Assembly: GCA_028015205.1 (NCBI GenBank)
Contig: CM051510.1
Location: 28,086,580 to 28,150,579, forward strand
DNA from: Mytilisepta virgata
Lineage: Eukaryota > Mollusca > Bivalvia > Mytilida > Mytilidae
Reading direction: 5' to 3'
DNA: 64,000 nt
Shown here: piece by piece, positions 46,801-57,472 of the stretch
How positions within the stretch are numbered: the first letter of the stretch is position 1
How the letters are laid out: every line of letters begins with the position of its first letter
Program-made: the position numbers and the translations under genes
Notes under the pieces: generated by a model
What the model was told of the DNA's origin: nothing
Seen by the model: only the letters and a program-made list of their open reading frames with translations
The model's database searches: none

Positions 46801-47629
46801 AACCTCCGAGCCCAGAGTTCTGTGTTGCTGAAACTTTTTTCAAAATGTTGTCCTGAATTTATTTTTTGTATCATTTTAATGAAATTAGAATTGATCAACA
46901 GAAAAATATATATAATTCATACCCGTAATATCAAAATATTATAATGCTTTATTATTTTTTTTTAATTCACAATTTAGATACAAATATTAATTTTAAACAA
47001 TATTTTCGCCATTACACCTACAATTACCTAAGTAATTTTGATATTCGTAAAATTTTATTTGTGTTAAAATAACGATTTCTCAAAACTTAGGAATCACAGA
47101 AAAAATTCAAATTTATTTAAAGAAAATTTAAATATTTATAAATTTGATCTAAAAAAATTCATAATAATAGGATAAAAAATTACATCAGGACAGTATTTTG
47201 AAATTTTCAGGTGGGAACTCACTTATGTCTGATGATTATATAATGATATGAAATCAATTTGAAGTAACATGGGTTAAAGATGATTATCTTAAGAAGTCAG
47301 TCATTGGTTTTACAAACGCTGCACTTTTTTTAAAAAGCTAACATTTTTTTGTAAAAAATACCTTCTTTGCCGCCTACCAACCCATCCCCCCCCCCCCCAC
47401 CCGAAAATTGAATAGTATTTTCCCTGTTAATATTTTTTCTTTGTCTCTATCAATGAGACAACAAACAGAAAACGGAGTCCACATCCCGTGTGTCTCCGAA
47501 TTGACTGCATGAGTATTCGGGAATATTTCAAACCTCTTCGTTGAAATATTTTTAAATGTTCTATTATCGCACCCTTTTTCCCGTTAGTCATAATTGATTT
47601 TTTCCTTTTCCAATGGTGAAAAATATCAC
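46801..47629. other. Intergenic, nothing assigned
   Basis: AT-rich, with a C tract at about 47387-47398. Confidence 0.4.
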
Positions 47630-47642
47630 AATTTCAAAGTGA

Positions 47643-47997
47643 TGGATGGATGAATTGTTGTTTAACGTCCAGTGGCAACCAGGTGCATATCAGGACGAGA
47701 ACATGTTGATATGATAATGAATATGATCCCTGCTTTGTACTAGACCGACACGCTAAGTTGGATTTTTAATGTGCTAGCTCACGAGGTAACTGTCCGCAGG
47801 AAGACATATCACCTCACTCGGACACATTATATTGACTCCGAGCCGACCAGTTTTTGCTCTTACTCCTAGATGCCGCGTGCTTGGCGGAGAAGCAGCAAAT
47901 ACCAATTTTAATGTTTTTGGTTTGACCCGGCCGGGGATCGAACCCGCGACCTTCCGCACTCGGGGCGACCACGCTACCACGACACCACCGAGGCGGT
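47643..47997 (-). mobile_element. tRNA-derived SINE, family 1, copy c, with target-site duplication
   Basis: Minus-strand copy with tail TTAACGTCCAGTGGCAACC, body, inverse B box GGGGATCGAACCCGCGACC and head CTACCACGAC. It is flanked by identical 13-base direct repeats AATTTCAAAGTGA at 47630-47642 and 47998-48010. This shows retrotransposition and a recent insertion. Confidence 0.92.
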
Positions 47998-48289
47998 AAT
48001 TTCAAAGTGAGCATATATTGTGGTTTTTTTTAATAAAATATGTTGTCAAGACAAACAAATGAGACATTGCTGGATTTATGCAACTTTAATTCCGAAATAA
48101 AATGAACTGATCATTGTAGCAGGGCCACAAAAAAATCAGTTGCAGTAGTATGCGTACAGTCACTATTCCCACATATAGCATATGTGCTAAAAAAAGAATA
48201 CTAGAAAATACTTGGCCTTCTTCGTCGGTAAATATTCACCATAAAGTCTAATATACATTGATCGATAATTGATTAAAAAAGCATGACTT

Positions 48290-48976
48290 GAAACGGGCAG
48301 ATTGTTTTATATACAATCCATGCATTTTGCATGCAGCTAGAATATTCGAAACCGCATCTAGATACTTTTTATATTTCTTCAGTCAGATCAATTTAAAATC
48401 TTAATAAAATGAAGGTTGTTTGCTCTAGATTTAATATAAAAACAGCCAAACAAAATGATGATAATCCCACTTGCACCGATCATTTCTAAAACATGTGTCC
48501 GTAGAATTTTCGATAAAAATAATGTGCTATTGCTGTCAACAATAATAAATAAATATAGGGTCTGCTATGGAAACCTATGTGTCCAGTGTGTAAAAGCACT
48601 GAAACTCTACAATTAACAACGCGACGCCTGTCACTATCTTCATGTATTTATATAGTAACCAATTTAATATATTCAAAAAATGAATCCGATGAACACTAAT
48701 AAACTTTATATACCAGTAAAACGAGAATTTCGATGGCAGTCAAAAAAAAAACAAATTAGATTATAGGGACACAGTTTTGATATATCATAATCTAAATTCT
48801 AAAACTCGATATGCTTTCGATATAATTACAATTTATTTAGAAAAAAAAACTCATTAACCATACTTCGGGAAGTATTGAAAGTGATATATTTTTTCCCTGG
48901 AATTGAGCATGTTCTAGTTGCATGCAACATTTTATTAAAATCTGACATGTAGCTCAATTAGGTACCTCCTATTTTA
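48290..48976 (+). mobile_element. Element with AGGTACCT ends, copy 1
   Basis: Parallels 50411-51440 in order. Shared words include TGCAGCTAGAA.. / TGCAGGTAGAA.., CATTTCTAAAA, AATAAACATAGGGTC-like, ACGAATCTGTTGA-like, TTCTAGTTGCATGC, AAAATCTGA and a terminal AATTAGGTACCTCCTATTTT. The interior has no intact transposase. Confidence 0.65.
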
Positions 48977-49367
48977 AGTAAAGGACATGATTTATATATA
49001 TTATATATACCTATTAAAAAATCGACGTTTTCCTCAAATATTCAAATTACATACATGTGCTTTTCCTAGACCAGAATGCATTATATATTTTTGTTACACG
49101 TAAAATTAGCTTTCACTGACGTGTGCCGACTACTAAAGTAGCAGGTTGTAAAGGAAAACGCATTATAAATTATCAAAATGGGTAGAATGAAAATTGAAAT
49201 AAAAAGGCAGGACCAGGATGTTGGCAATAAAAAAAAACAACGATCACTTAAGGTGTGAAAAAAATGCTGGCCCTGTGTCAATCAGGAAATTTGTTTGGTT
49301 TGAATTTAAATACAACTTTAGTCCGCCATAGCAGCCGAGAACAGATTCCCGACCTTTTCTAACACTT

Positions 49368-49441
49368 GTAACCAATGACAATTGTAAACACTGCTAACCA
49401 ATCACAATTGTAAACACTGGTAACCAATGACCATTGTAAAA
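49368..49441 (+). repeat. 25-bp tandem repeat, 3 copies, each with CCAAT
   Basis: Three units of TAACCAATGACAATTGTAAA-CACTG type. Each contains CCAAT and CAATTG or a close variant. Confidence 0.8.
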
Positions 49442-49666
49442 TGTCATGATGTTTCTTTAGCCTTTAAAAGTATTGGTCATAGATTTACTTGATGAATGTT
49501 ACTTTGGACTTTCCTACGCAACAAATTTAGATTCTGAGTTTTATTATACGATATTTTAGTTTCTATTATGTTATTTCAACAGATCAGCTAGTACACGATG
49601 AAAAACTGTTAAAAGAGCAACCATGCATCAGATTGTTTTTCTACATCATTTTAAAATTCAGAGATT

Positions 49667-50222
49667 GTGGAAATAAGACAGCCAAGTTTAATCAAAACGA
49701 AAATGGTCCTTCAAGATCAAAACAGGTTAATCGATGTAAGGACTGGTAACAAGGCAGGCAAGATCAAACAAGACAACACGTGTCCTTCAAGATCAAAACA
49801 GGTTAATTGGTGTAATGATTATAAGCAACCATGCCAGGCAAGTTTAAACAAGACAACTTTGGTCCTTTAAGATAAAAACATGTTAATTGTTGTAATTACA
49901 AGCAATCAATCTTAAGGCAGGCAAGATTCAACAAGACAAATATGGTCCTTTAAGACCAAATCAGGTTAACTGGTGTAAGAACTGGCGATAAAGGCAGGCA
50001 AGATTCAACAAGACAAATTTGGTCCTTTAAGATCAAATCAGGTTAATTGGAGTAAGAACTGGTGATCAAGGCAGGCAAGATTCAACACGAAAAATTTGGT
50101 CCTTTAAGATCAAAACAGGTTAATAGATGTAAGGACAAGCAATCAAGGCAGAAAACATTAAAAAAGACAACAATAGTCGTTTATGATCAAAAGGGGTTAA
50201 CTGGTGTAACTAATGTAAGGAC
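49667..50222 (+). repeat. 77-bp minisatellite, about 7 copies
   Basis: Units share AAGGCAGGCAAGATTCAACA, AGACAAATTTGGTCCTTTAA and GATCAAAACAGGTTAAT, then a variable end. The middle units are nearly identical and the edges diverged. No spacers of unrelated sequence occur. Confidence 0.88.
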
Positions 50223-50410
50223 CGTCTTTGCAGTGATGTGGAAGATGTGTCTCCATGTTTAAGATTTCAATCTTTCTACCGTTAATGGATGTTTTCAGTG
50301 GGAGATGACCCATGGAAGATTGTTGCACGTGCATTGATTTCCGACTGTTGTGACGTCCAATCAGAATTATTTTGTCATACCTTTTGACCAATCAGGCGTA
50401 AAGTTATTTA

Positions 50411-51440
50411 AGGTAGGAGGTACCTAAATCCGCTAAATTATAGATTTTCATGAAATTTTACATGCAGGTAGAACATCCGACGCTGCATCTAAATAGCGAA
50501 AAAAAAATATATGTCTTTCATAAGATTGATTTAAATTCAATGAAATAAAGGACATTTATTGTAGATGTCATATAAAAAATGCCGAAAACAAATAATAATT
50601 TCACTTTAAATTGTCATTTCTTAAAATCTAATCCCTAGGATTTTCTATAATAACGATATGTTTTTGCTTTCAACTTTTCGGGGGCCTCGCTGGCCGAGTG
50701 GTCTAGGTAGTTCCTCATGACTACTAAAGATCACTAGCCTAGGTTGTGAGTTCGAATCTCATCGGTGTCGGGGTGTGTTCGACTCCAATCTTAATTGACA
50801 AGGATTGCCAATTTTCCTACCGAAGGTCGGTGGTTTTCTCCGGGTACTCCGGCTTCCTCCACCAATAAAAACTGGCCGCCGCGAAATAACCAAATGTTCC
50901 GAAAACGGCGTAAAACCCCATCTAAACAAATAAACTTTTCGTTTCAATGATACTAAATAAACATAGGGTCACCAGTTTCGTTTTTGTTGTGGAAATAATT
51001 CAACTATAGGTCCTCTGTAAAAACGCTAAAAATCTACATTTTTATCGCGATGTTGTGACGACGTTACGCTTATTTTGGTTTTTTCACGCTTATTTTCACT
51101 CTTCTGACAGTAATCAATCTAATATACTAAAAAACGAATCTGTTGACTCCAATAAATTTTATATCAATAAAAAGAGACAATAAATGTCATTTGTTTTTAA
51201 ATTGTAAGGGCTGCATTTTGAGAAACCATAATTTAAAGTCTAAATATTTGACTTTTTGCAGCGATAACCGCGTGCATTCTATGTATTTACCATCTGTTTG
51301 CCAAAACTTGAAAGACAATATTTTAGGAAGTATTAAAGGGGCCTACATTATTTTTTTGATATTCAGATGCAGTTAAACGTATTCTAGTTGCATGCCAAAT
51401 GTTATAAAAATCTGAAATATAGCCCATTTAGGTACCTTTG
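50411..51440 (+). mobile_element. Element with AGGTACCT ends, copy 2, interrupted by a SINE
   Basis: Starts AGGAGGTACCTAAATCC and ends CATTTAGGTACCTTTGAA, inverted short termini around KpnI-like GGTACC. The interior matches copy 1 (48290-48976) and is interrupted by SINE family 3 at 50681-50932. No complete transposase frame. Confidence 0.7.
50681..50932 (+). mobile_element. tRNA-derived SINE, family 3, copy b, with target-site duplication
   Basis: Head GGCCTCGCTGGCCGAGTGGT resembles a tRNA Leu/Ser 5' half. GGTTGTGAGTTCGAATCTC is the B box. The body contains GAAGGTCGGTGG and GGGTACTCCGGCTTCC, and the tail is AACAAATA. It is flanked by AACTTTTCG at 50672-50680 and 50933-50941, a 9-base target duplication inside the older element. 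Confidence 0.9.
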
Positions 51441-51542
51441 AACTTCGTAGACTGTAATCAATGAATTTACCGAGGAACAGAAACCCTAGAAATCGAGTAT
51501 TTAGGAAAAAAATAGGTATTTATACCCATTCAAAATTAAAGA

Positions 51543-51651
51543 ACTGGAAAATCTTCAGCTCGTTTTTAAAATTCGGCATCTTTCCCCTCGTTCCGCTGCG
51601 TTCTATTTGGGAAAGACGTGAATTTTAAAAACTCACTAAGGATTTTCCAGT
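51543..51651. repeat. Hairpin / foldback with CpG-containing loop
   Basis: Arms 51543-51586 and 51609-51651 are reverse complements with several mismatches (ACTGGAAAATC...TTTTTAAAATTC...TTTCCC). The loop is CTCGTTCCGCTGCGTTC. It resembles the 22403-22551 hairpin in design but not in sequence. Confidence 0.75.
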
Positions 51652-52484
51652 CTTCACTATGAACTCGTGTAAGAACTTATGATGAAGTACATTTATACAG
51701 GCGTTCTATGGTTATTCAATTTAATTTAATTTAATGTTTTTTTTTTTTTTTTTTTTTTTTTTGTTGCATTTGAATAACTTTTCTTGCCAAATAAGTATAG
51801 ACAATAGTCAGCGCAAAGCTATCAATTGCAGATATAGCTTACTTGATTTCAAAAGGAGTACCCGTCACACAGTAGAGAAATCCTTTTTTTTCTTCCCGAA
51901 TTTAAATCAAACACTGGAAATCCATATTTTCTTTTAAATGACCATTCAAGACTTGTTTATTTCTGACCAGCTTGATTTTTCTGCTACACAATATTTTTCA
52001 AATAAAATCAAAATACATTTCGTAACAATATTGTGTGTATTTATTATTTAACACAGTGTAAAATTTTCATAATTTACATAAAGATAAAGATAATTTAAGC
52101 AAAGTAGGTTTCAAATTACTCTGTGTATAAGTTTATATCAGTAAAAAAATATACATGTTTGATATATCTTTAAAATTTCAGTTTTAAGTGAGCTAATTAT
52201 TTTTCTAATTTTCTATTATATCAAAAGCTAAAAAATGTTTTCTACAAAACCTAAAAGTTTGTGTCTTTATACATATTATACAGACATGGTACAATACGCC
52301 TCCGGCCCATTAAAATATGTTTACTTATCATATATTTGTTAATATAAACATTTATAAAATGTGATGTATTTCAAATTAAATGATGTAATATCGGAAACAA
52401 AACAAAAAACGGAAAATAAAAAAAAATATAAGGTAAATTGAACATTGTCAATGGAATTTATCCTAATATGCAAGCATATATGTT
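51652..52484. other. 3' flank of gene E
   Basis: T tract at about 51736-51762, otherwise AT-rich. A minus-strand AATAAA lies near 52035-52042, about 450 bases after the gene E stop. Confidence 0.4.
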
Positions 52485-55383
52485 TCAGCGAAAATACCAA
52501 GGATCTTTATTTGAAATGTAGGTTTTAGCCGTACCATCTACACCAACATTCTCTCCTCCGCCATTCATTTGTACTGTCGGTTTGTCGAAAAGATGGAATT
52601 CCGTAGATGGATCAAACTGCTGTTTTGTTGGAACATTTTCGACGAATTTTCTGTAACTACGAGGCCGTTTGAAGTCCGTTTGAAATGGAACACTTTCTGC
52701 TACATACTCGCTGAGTTTTGGAGTATTTGCATATTCTTTTAGAACTGCTCTGGAGCTGAATTCATGCAGTGGTTCTGTTTGTCGAATCGGAAGTAATGGA
52801 TCAACAAAACTTGGAACATCCGGGTGCGGTAGATTTTGCAATTTCGTTCGTCGTCTTGAACTTACTCTTGTAAGTTGTCTTCTCCTTGGGATACTCTTCC
52901 TTCGAACAGAGAATAACTGTTCGGTTTGTGGTACAACCGGGATGGTTCTCCCCAATGTAGCTAATTGTTCAAATTGTGGTATACCAAGATTTCGTTCTGG
53001 ATAAGTTGGTTGTCCCATCAGGCCTAACGATTGAGGTTCAGGCGAAAAACTGTCTATCACGGAGTTAAGTCTTTGAGTACCCGCTCTCTCGTATATTGGA
53101 CCAGGTTGAACAAATTCTTCCATTTTTGGTCGTCTTCTTCGGCTTTTTTTCTTGCCAGCTGTTACAATTACATCCCCAGCTTGTACTTTATCAGCTTTTA
53201 TTCTATCTGCTTTTAACCTGTTTGCATTCATCATGTCAGTTTGGATGTGTTTAGCTTGCAATTCCTTCGCCCTTAAAAGACCGTCTGTATCTCCTTTCCC
53301 CATTTCACTCAAAACAGGCTGTTCCTCTATTACAGGTGCTGGCTCAACCGGTCTTTCCTTTTTCTTTCTTCGCCTTTTTCGTCGGCCTTCAGACGGATCA
53401 AGAACATTGTCGACTGGTGGATTAATCGGTCCATCAATAGATGACGAGAATAGTTGAGATTCGGCGGGAACGTCAGTTCCACGTGACGGCTCAGGACCTA
53501 ATGAACCACCAGTTCCACTTGACACCTTTTTCCTCCTACGCCTCCTCCTTTTCCTGCGGCGTTTTGATGATCCTTCTGGCGCAGGTTCGCCTGCATTTCT
53601 TTTTCGTATAACATGACGTTGGTATTCTGGGTAAAAGTCTTTCAGAAGATCAATTTCTAAAAGCGTATTTGCATTTGGTATTAAGACATCTCTTAGTTTT
53701 TGGGCCAATTCTGTGTTTGTTGAAAACTCAGTAACTCTTTTTTCTGATTTTGTTGGCACTACAATAAAGAAAAAAACTTAATATAACATGTAAACTGTTG
53801 CTTTATCGAGTGCAATTGTAGGTCGCATTATTTCTCATTTTCTCTGTTCGATAGACAACATCTTGTCTTTCTTTGCTTCTGATAAGATGGCCCTGAACTT
53901 TATACACTTGTGTCAAAATCAATTCAATCATTCCTGTAACGTAAATATGCGACTGTCAGTATTTACTTGGGCATTGGCAGGTCATACATGAAGCACAATT
54001 TATATATAGAATAGAGGAAATTATCAATTTTCCGCCAGAAAAACCTTACAAGTCCGAGAATTTAACCATATGAATACATACAAATTTGTTCTCCAACTTA
54101 AGGTTTCGGTTTTTGGCCAGGCAAGCTGAAGCTACATGACACAAATTCTTTATTTACACCATGGAGTTGTTAATAATAAAGTTCTGAATAATTTAGGAGA
54201 ATTTAGGTAAAAGTTTATACTTTTTGAAAAAAAAAGTCGTGATAAAAGTGACACGTGTGAGGTTTTCATGGTAAAATTAAAGTCTTACAACGCTGATGAG
54301 TGGGCAATTTTTTAAAGTTTTATATATGAAGTGTGCTCAGACGTCCAATGGCCCAAGGCTATTTTCCAAGAGGTCGTTTGATGTCAGAGAAAACTTGAAC
54401 AAGAATCGAGAATGGAAAAGGGGAATGTCTCAAAGAGACAACAACCCGACCAAAGAGCATAAAACAGCCCAAGGCTACCAATGGGTCTTCAACTCAGCGA
54501 GAAAATTCCTTTACCCGTAGGCGGGCTTTAGCTGGCCTCTAAACAATGATGCCTACTAGTTCAGCTAACTGGACGCCCCACTAAACTCCGAAACATATAA
54601 ATGAACCAAAATAGTCTATATATATAATTCAAAGATACTTTCAATATATAATTATATAATTATATAATTAGTCAAATAAAATAAAATTTTGTCAAATACG
54701 CTATCAACATTTTTAGAAACAGATGAATCGTTGTGTCACATGAACAACACGTAGTCATGCCGAAACGTGTGTTTAATATTTAAATTTTGACTTGCATGTA
54801 TCTCTAGACAGTTGATTAATATGTATCATTAAAATGTTTATTAAAGTTATTATGAAGTTTAATTGTTATAGAAGTAATATGAAATTTATCAAAATCAACC
54901 TCCATCAGATATATAAGAATTTTGAAAATAAAACGGACAAGCATTACATCTTCCTTCGAAACCACTTTCTAGTTAATTAAAATGTGAATGGGGGTATTTA
55001 CTATTTTGAAAGACAACACCTTAGAAAATTAGACGCCATACGCAATATTGTAAATTTAATGCTAAAAATTCAATAATATGCTAATATTTCAAAGTTACCA
55101 TAACATGTACAAGCAAATTTGTCTTGATTTACATATAATTAAACTGAAGGAATTCCCCTGGACTACTCTCTCACCTCCATTTGTGTTGAACAATTAGAAT
55201 TTCGATGTAGCAATATCACAAATTCAAAAATATTCACTCAGTTTCCAGCTATCCTTCTTAAAAATGTTAATTTTTTACTTAAGCTTTAACAAATTTTAAG
55301 ATTACTTTAAAAAATTGATACTCACATGCATGGCTGAAACTCAGATGAAGAACTATGCATAAAAATGCTAGCTCCTTCATCAT
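52485..55383 (-). CDS. Gene E: secreted Arg/Lys- and Pro-rich protein with one pentad-repeat block
   Basis: Proposed CDS is complement(join(52485..53758, 55326..55383)), 443 residues. Exon 1 encodes MMKELAFLCIVLHLSFSHA, a signal peptide with an AxA-like end, and stops at GTGAGT in phase 1. Exon 2 follows TTATTGTAG and continues LPTKSEKRVTEFSTN. HVIRKRN (about 68-74) is a basic site aligned with genes C and D. Two strongly basic clusters follow (KRRRKRRRRRRKK, GRRKRRRKKK). Next is the pentad block (about 179-219, GLLRAKELQAKHIQ through NRLKADRIKADKVQAGDVIV). The rest is a Pro/Arg/Gln-rich disordered chain ending SNKDPWYFR. The block is the clearest statement of the family pattern, with three near-perfect RIKAD-type pentads. 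No named family is recognised. Confidence 0.85.
53759..55325 (-). other. Gene E intron 1
   Basis: 1,567-base phase-1 intron, GTGAGT...GTAG. It holds copy 2 of the 200-base dispersed repeat at 54403-54612; otherwise AT-rich. Confidence 0.8.
54403..54612 (+). repeat. Dispersed repeat, copy 2 (first copy 172-380)
   Basis: CAAAGAGACAACAACCCGAC, AATGGGTCTTCAACTCAGCG and AAATGAACCAAAAT recur in the same order as at 172-380. Confidence 0.75.
55326..55383 (-). other. Gene E exon 1 (signal-peptide exon)
   Basis: 58 coding bases from the first of two adjacent ATGs: 19 codons plus T, followed by GTGAGT. The split codon T|TG gives Leu. Confidence 0.85.
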
Positions 55384-55456
55384 TAAAATCCACACACGCA
55401 CAATGCCACTTCTTAGACAAAATGACAAAACCGCGTTACGTCATGAGCTTTCAAAA

Positions 55457-55464
55457 CTCTTATA
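55457..55464 (-). promoter_or_regulatory. Candidate TATA box of gene E
   Basis: TATAAGAG on the minus strand, about 75-80 bases before the ATG, giving a leader of roughly 45-50 bases. Confidence 0.4.
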
Positions 55465-55975
55465 CTATAAAGTATAATTTATTAATAGACCGGTTAATAT
55501 AATTTCTTCAAAATTAATTATATTCACCAATTGTAATTAGCGGCGCATGTGAACTTTAGAGGTAATTTGAAAGTCTAATATTAAAAGTAATGACATCGTT
55601 AATGTAATGATTGTGTAAAGGGAATTTTTCCGTTTGAAGATGTTCATTCTTGAATAACAAATGTTTTGTTTTTTCTGTAAAATGACAAAAAACTGTCATG
55701 TTTAACATTTCAGTTGCCCATACATCCTTGTCTTTAACAAGTACATGATGAATTTATTGGAAAAGTTTATTAAATTGTGTTTGTGTTTTGATAAATCCTT
55801 AAAATTCTAAACACATTCTGCCCTTTTTGAATCAACCAAAGAAACTCAGTGCATTGTTGGTGACATTAAGTTTCGGTAAAGTTATTGTGAATAAGCCTTC
55901 ATTCTTTCAACAAGCCAAGACCTTTTGAAGAAATATAAAAAAACAACAGAACAATTTTGTTTAACCACTATCCAC

Positions 55976-56025
<50 letters not shown>

Positions 56026-56476
56026 TGGTAGGTTTGAATAATTATAAACAAGTTTAAAACCGCCATGTTCTGTTCAGTGCCTAGACCCTGTATTGTGAAT
56101 AATTGCCTCGTGGCTGCTTATATTATTGTATCATGTTAAACATTGTGGTAACTCTTGGATTTGAGGTTATTTTTGTTGAATTGTCCCCTTGTCTTGTAGT
56201 ATGAGGTTTTGTTCCTTGCCTACTCTAGATGTATAAATAGTTTCCTTGTTCAGACATATCGAATAAAATCTCATAAAAACTTATCAAGACCTTCAACAAG
56301 TACATGATTTTAAGACACTTTTGAAGAAATCTGCTTTCGAAATTCTGTACAAAATAGGTTTTCACTTCTCCCAGGCAAAAATCGACCTTTCCTGGATTTT
56401 GACTAAACTCTTCATGTACATTTAGCTGTATTGCTCATAATGTTTTGATGTTCATCATTATTATTTTATGTTATGC

Positions 56477-56509
<33 letters not shown>

Positions 56510-57472
56510 GTTTTCTTTTGCCAATTTTTATTTCCATTGGCCAATTTTCAAAGCAAAAACGTTACAGCATTGATGACAGCAATAACCTCTACCAAATAAA
56601 AAAGAACGCTTTCGGTTGATATGCAGCTGCTTCCTCGACGGCTGCGGCTGCTCAAAGTTTCTCTGCATACCTTATGGGAAATGAATTTTTAGTCTGTTAA
56701 GATCTGTTAAGGTCACTTTGAGATTGTGCTTTTCTTTAACAGCCTATTTGGGTATAACATAGTTTACATTTTCAAATGGGTTAATAAAGCCATGTGAGCG
56801 ATGTAGGCTCAGTTGAAACATTTTTTATCCTTAATTTTTTTAAATTCCTTCTGTCTTCCATCCCTCCCCTTAAAACCAAATGAGTGTTCCCTATTACAGT
56901 CACATATTGTAAATAGCAGACAATTCAGACAACTGCATAAAATAAACTGACACACAACTTTCTGTCGGTAGTCGTATCGGAGCTCTGCTGTCGGAACTGC
57001 TTACGCTTTAACCCTTAGCTTCTGTGGTATTATCTGTGGCTGCCTGACATCTACGTTTCAGAGTGATCATTACTGATCGGAATATTTGGTTAATAATACA
57101 GTTTAGTTAATTATTAATTAGCTTAGATATATTGAACTCAATTACTATATAACTGCCAAGACAATAAAAGCACAAACTATGCCAATATGAGATTTGGGCC
57201 ACATTGGACTGGGTACGACCAATGCCAATATGAGTATAGCTTGGAACTCTCTATGAGAACATCTGTTAATTAATAAAGGTATCATTGCCTAATTTTTTTT
57301 CATACTAGCATAGTTGTAAGCCATATTTGCCTTTATGAAAAACATTAAGCAATAATATAGTGTATTGATTCAAGGTTTGCTGTAGTGGTCCCGAGGCCTG
57401 TATTGGTCCGAGGGTCAATACAGAATCAGCAAGTTCATATCACTTTTATTAAATAATCCAAACAGTCCCTAC
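55465..57472. other. Intergenic upstream of gene E, homopolymer-rich
   Basis: T tracts at 55979-56024 and about 56479-56508, a degenerate poly-C-repeat relative near 56845-56900, and CCATGTGAGCGATGTAGGCT near 56790, a remnant of the GCTCACCTG element end. No gene supported. Confidence 0.4.

Noticed and set aside
49667..50222. CRISPR-like array
   Set aside because: The whole 77-bp unit repeats with no unique spacers, and the genome is eukaryotic. It is a minisatellite.
54285..54320. Third CTGATGAG occurrence as a hammerhead core
   Set aside because: No GAAA at the expected distance and no helix II.
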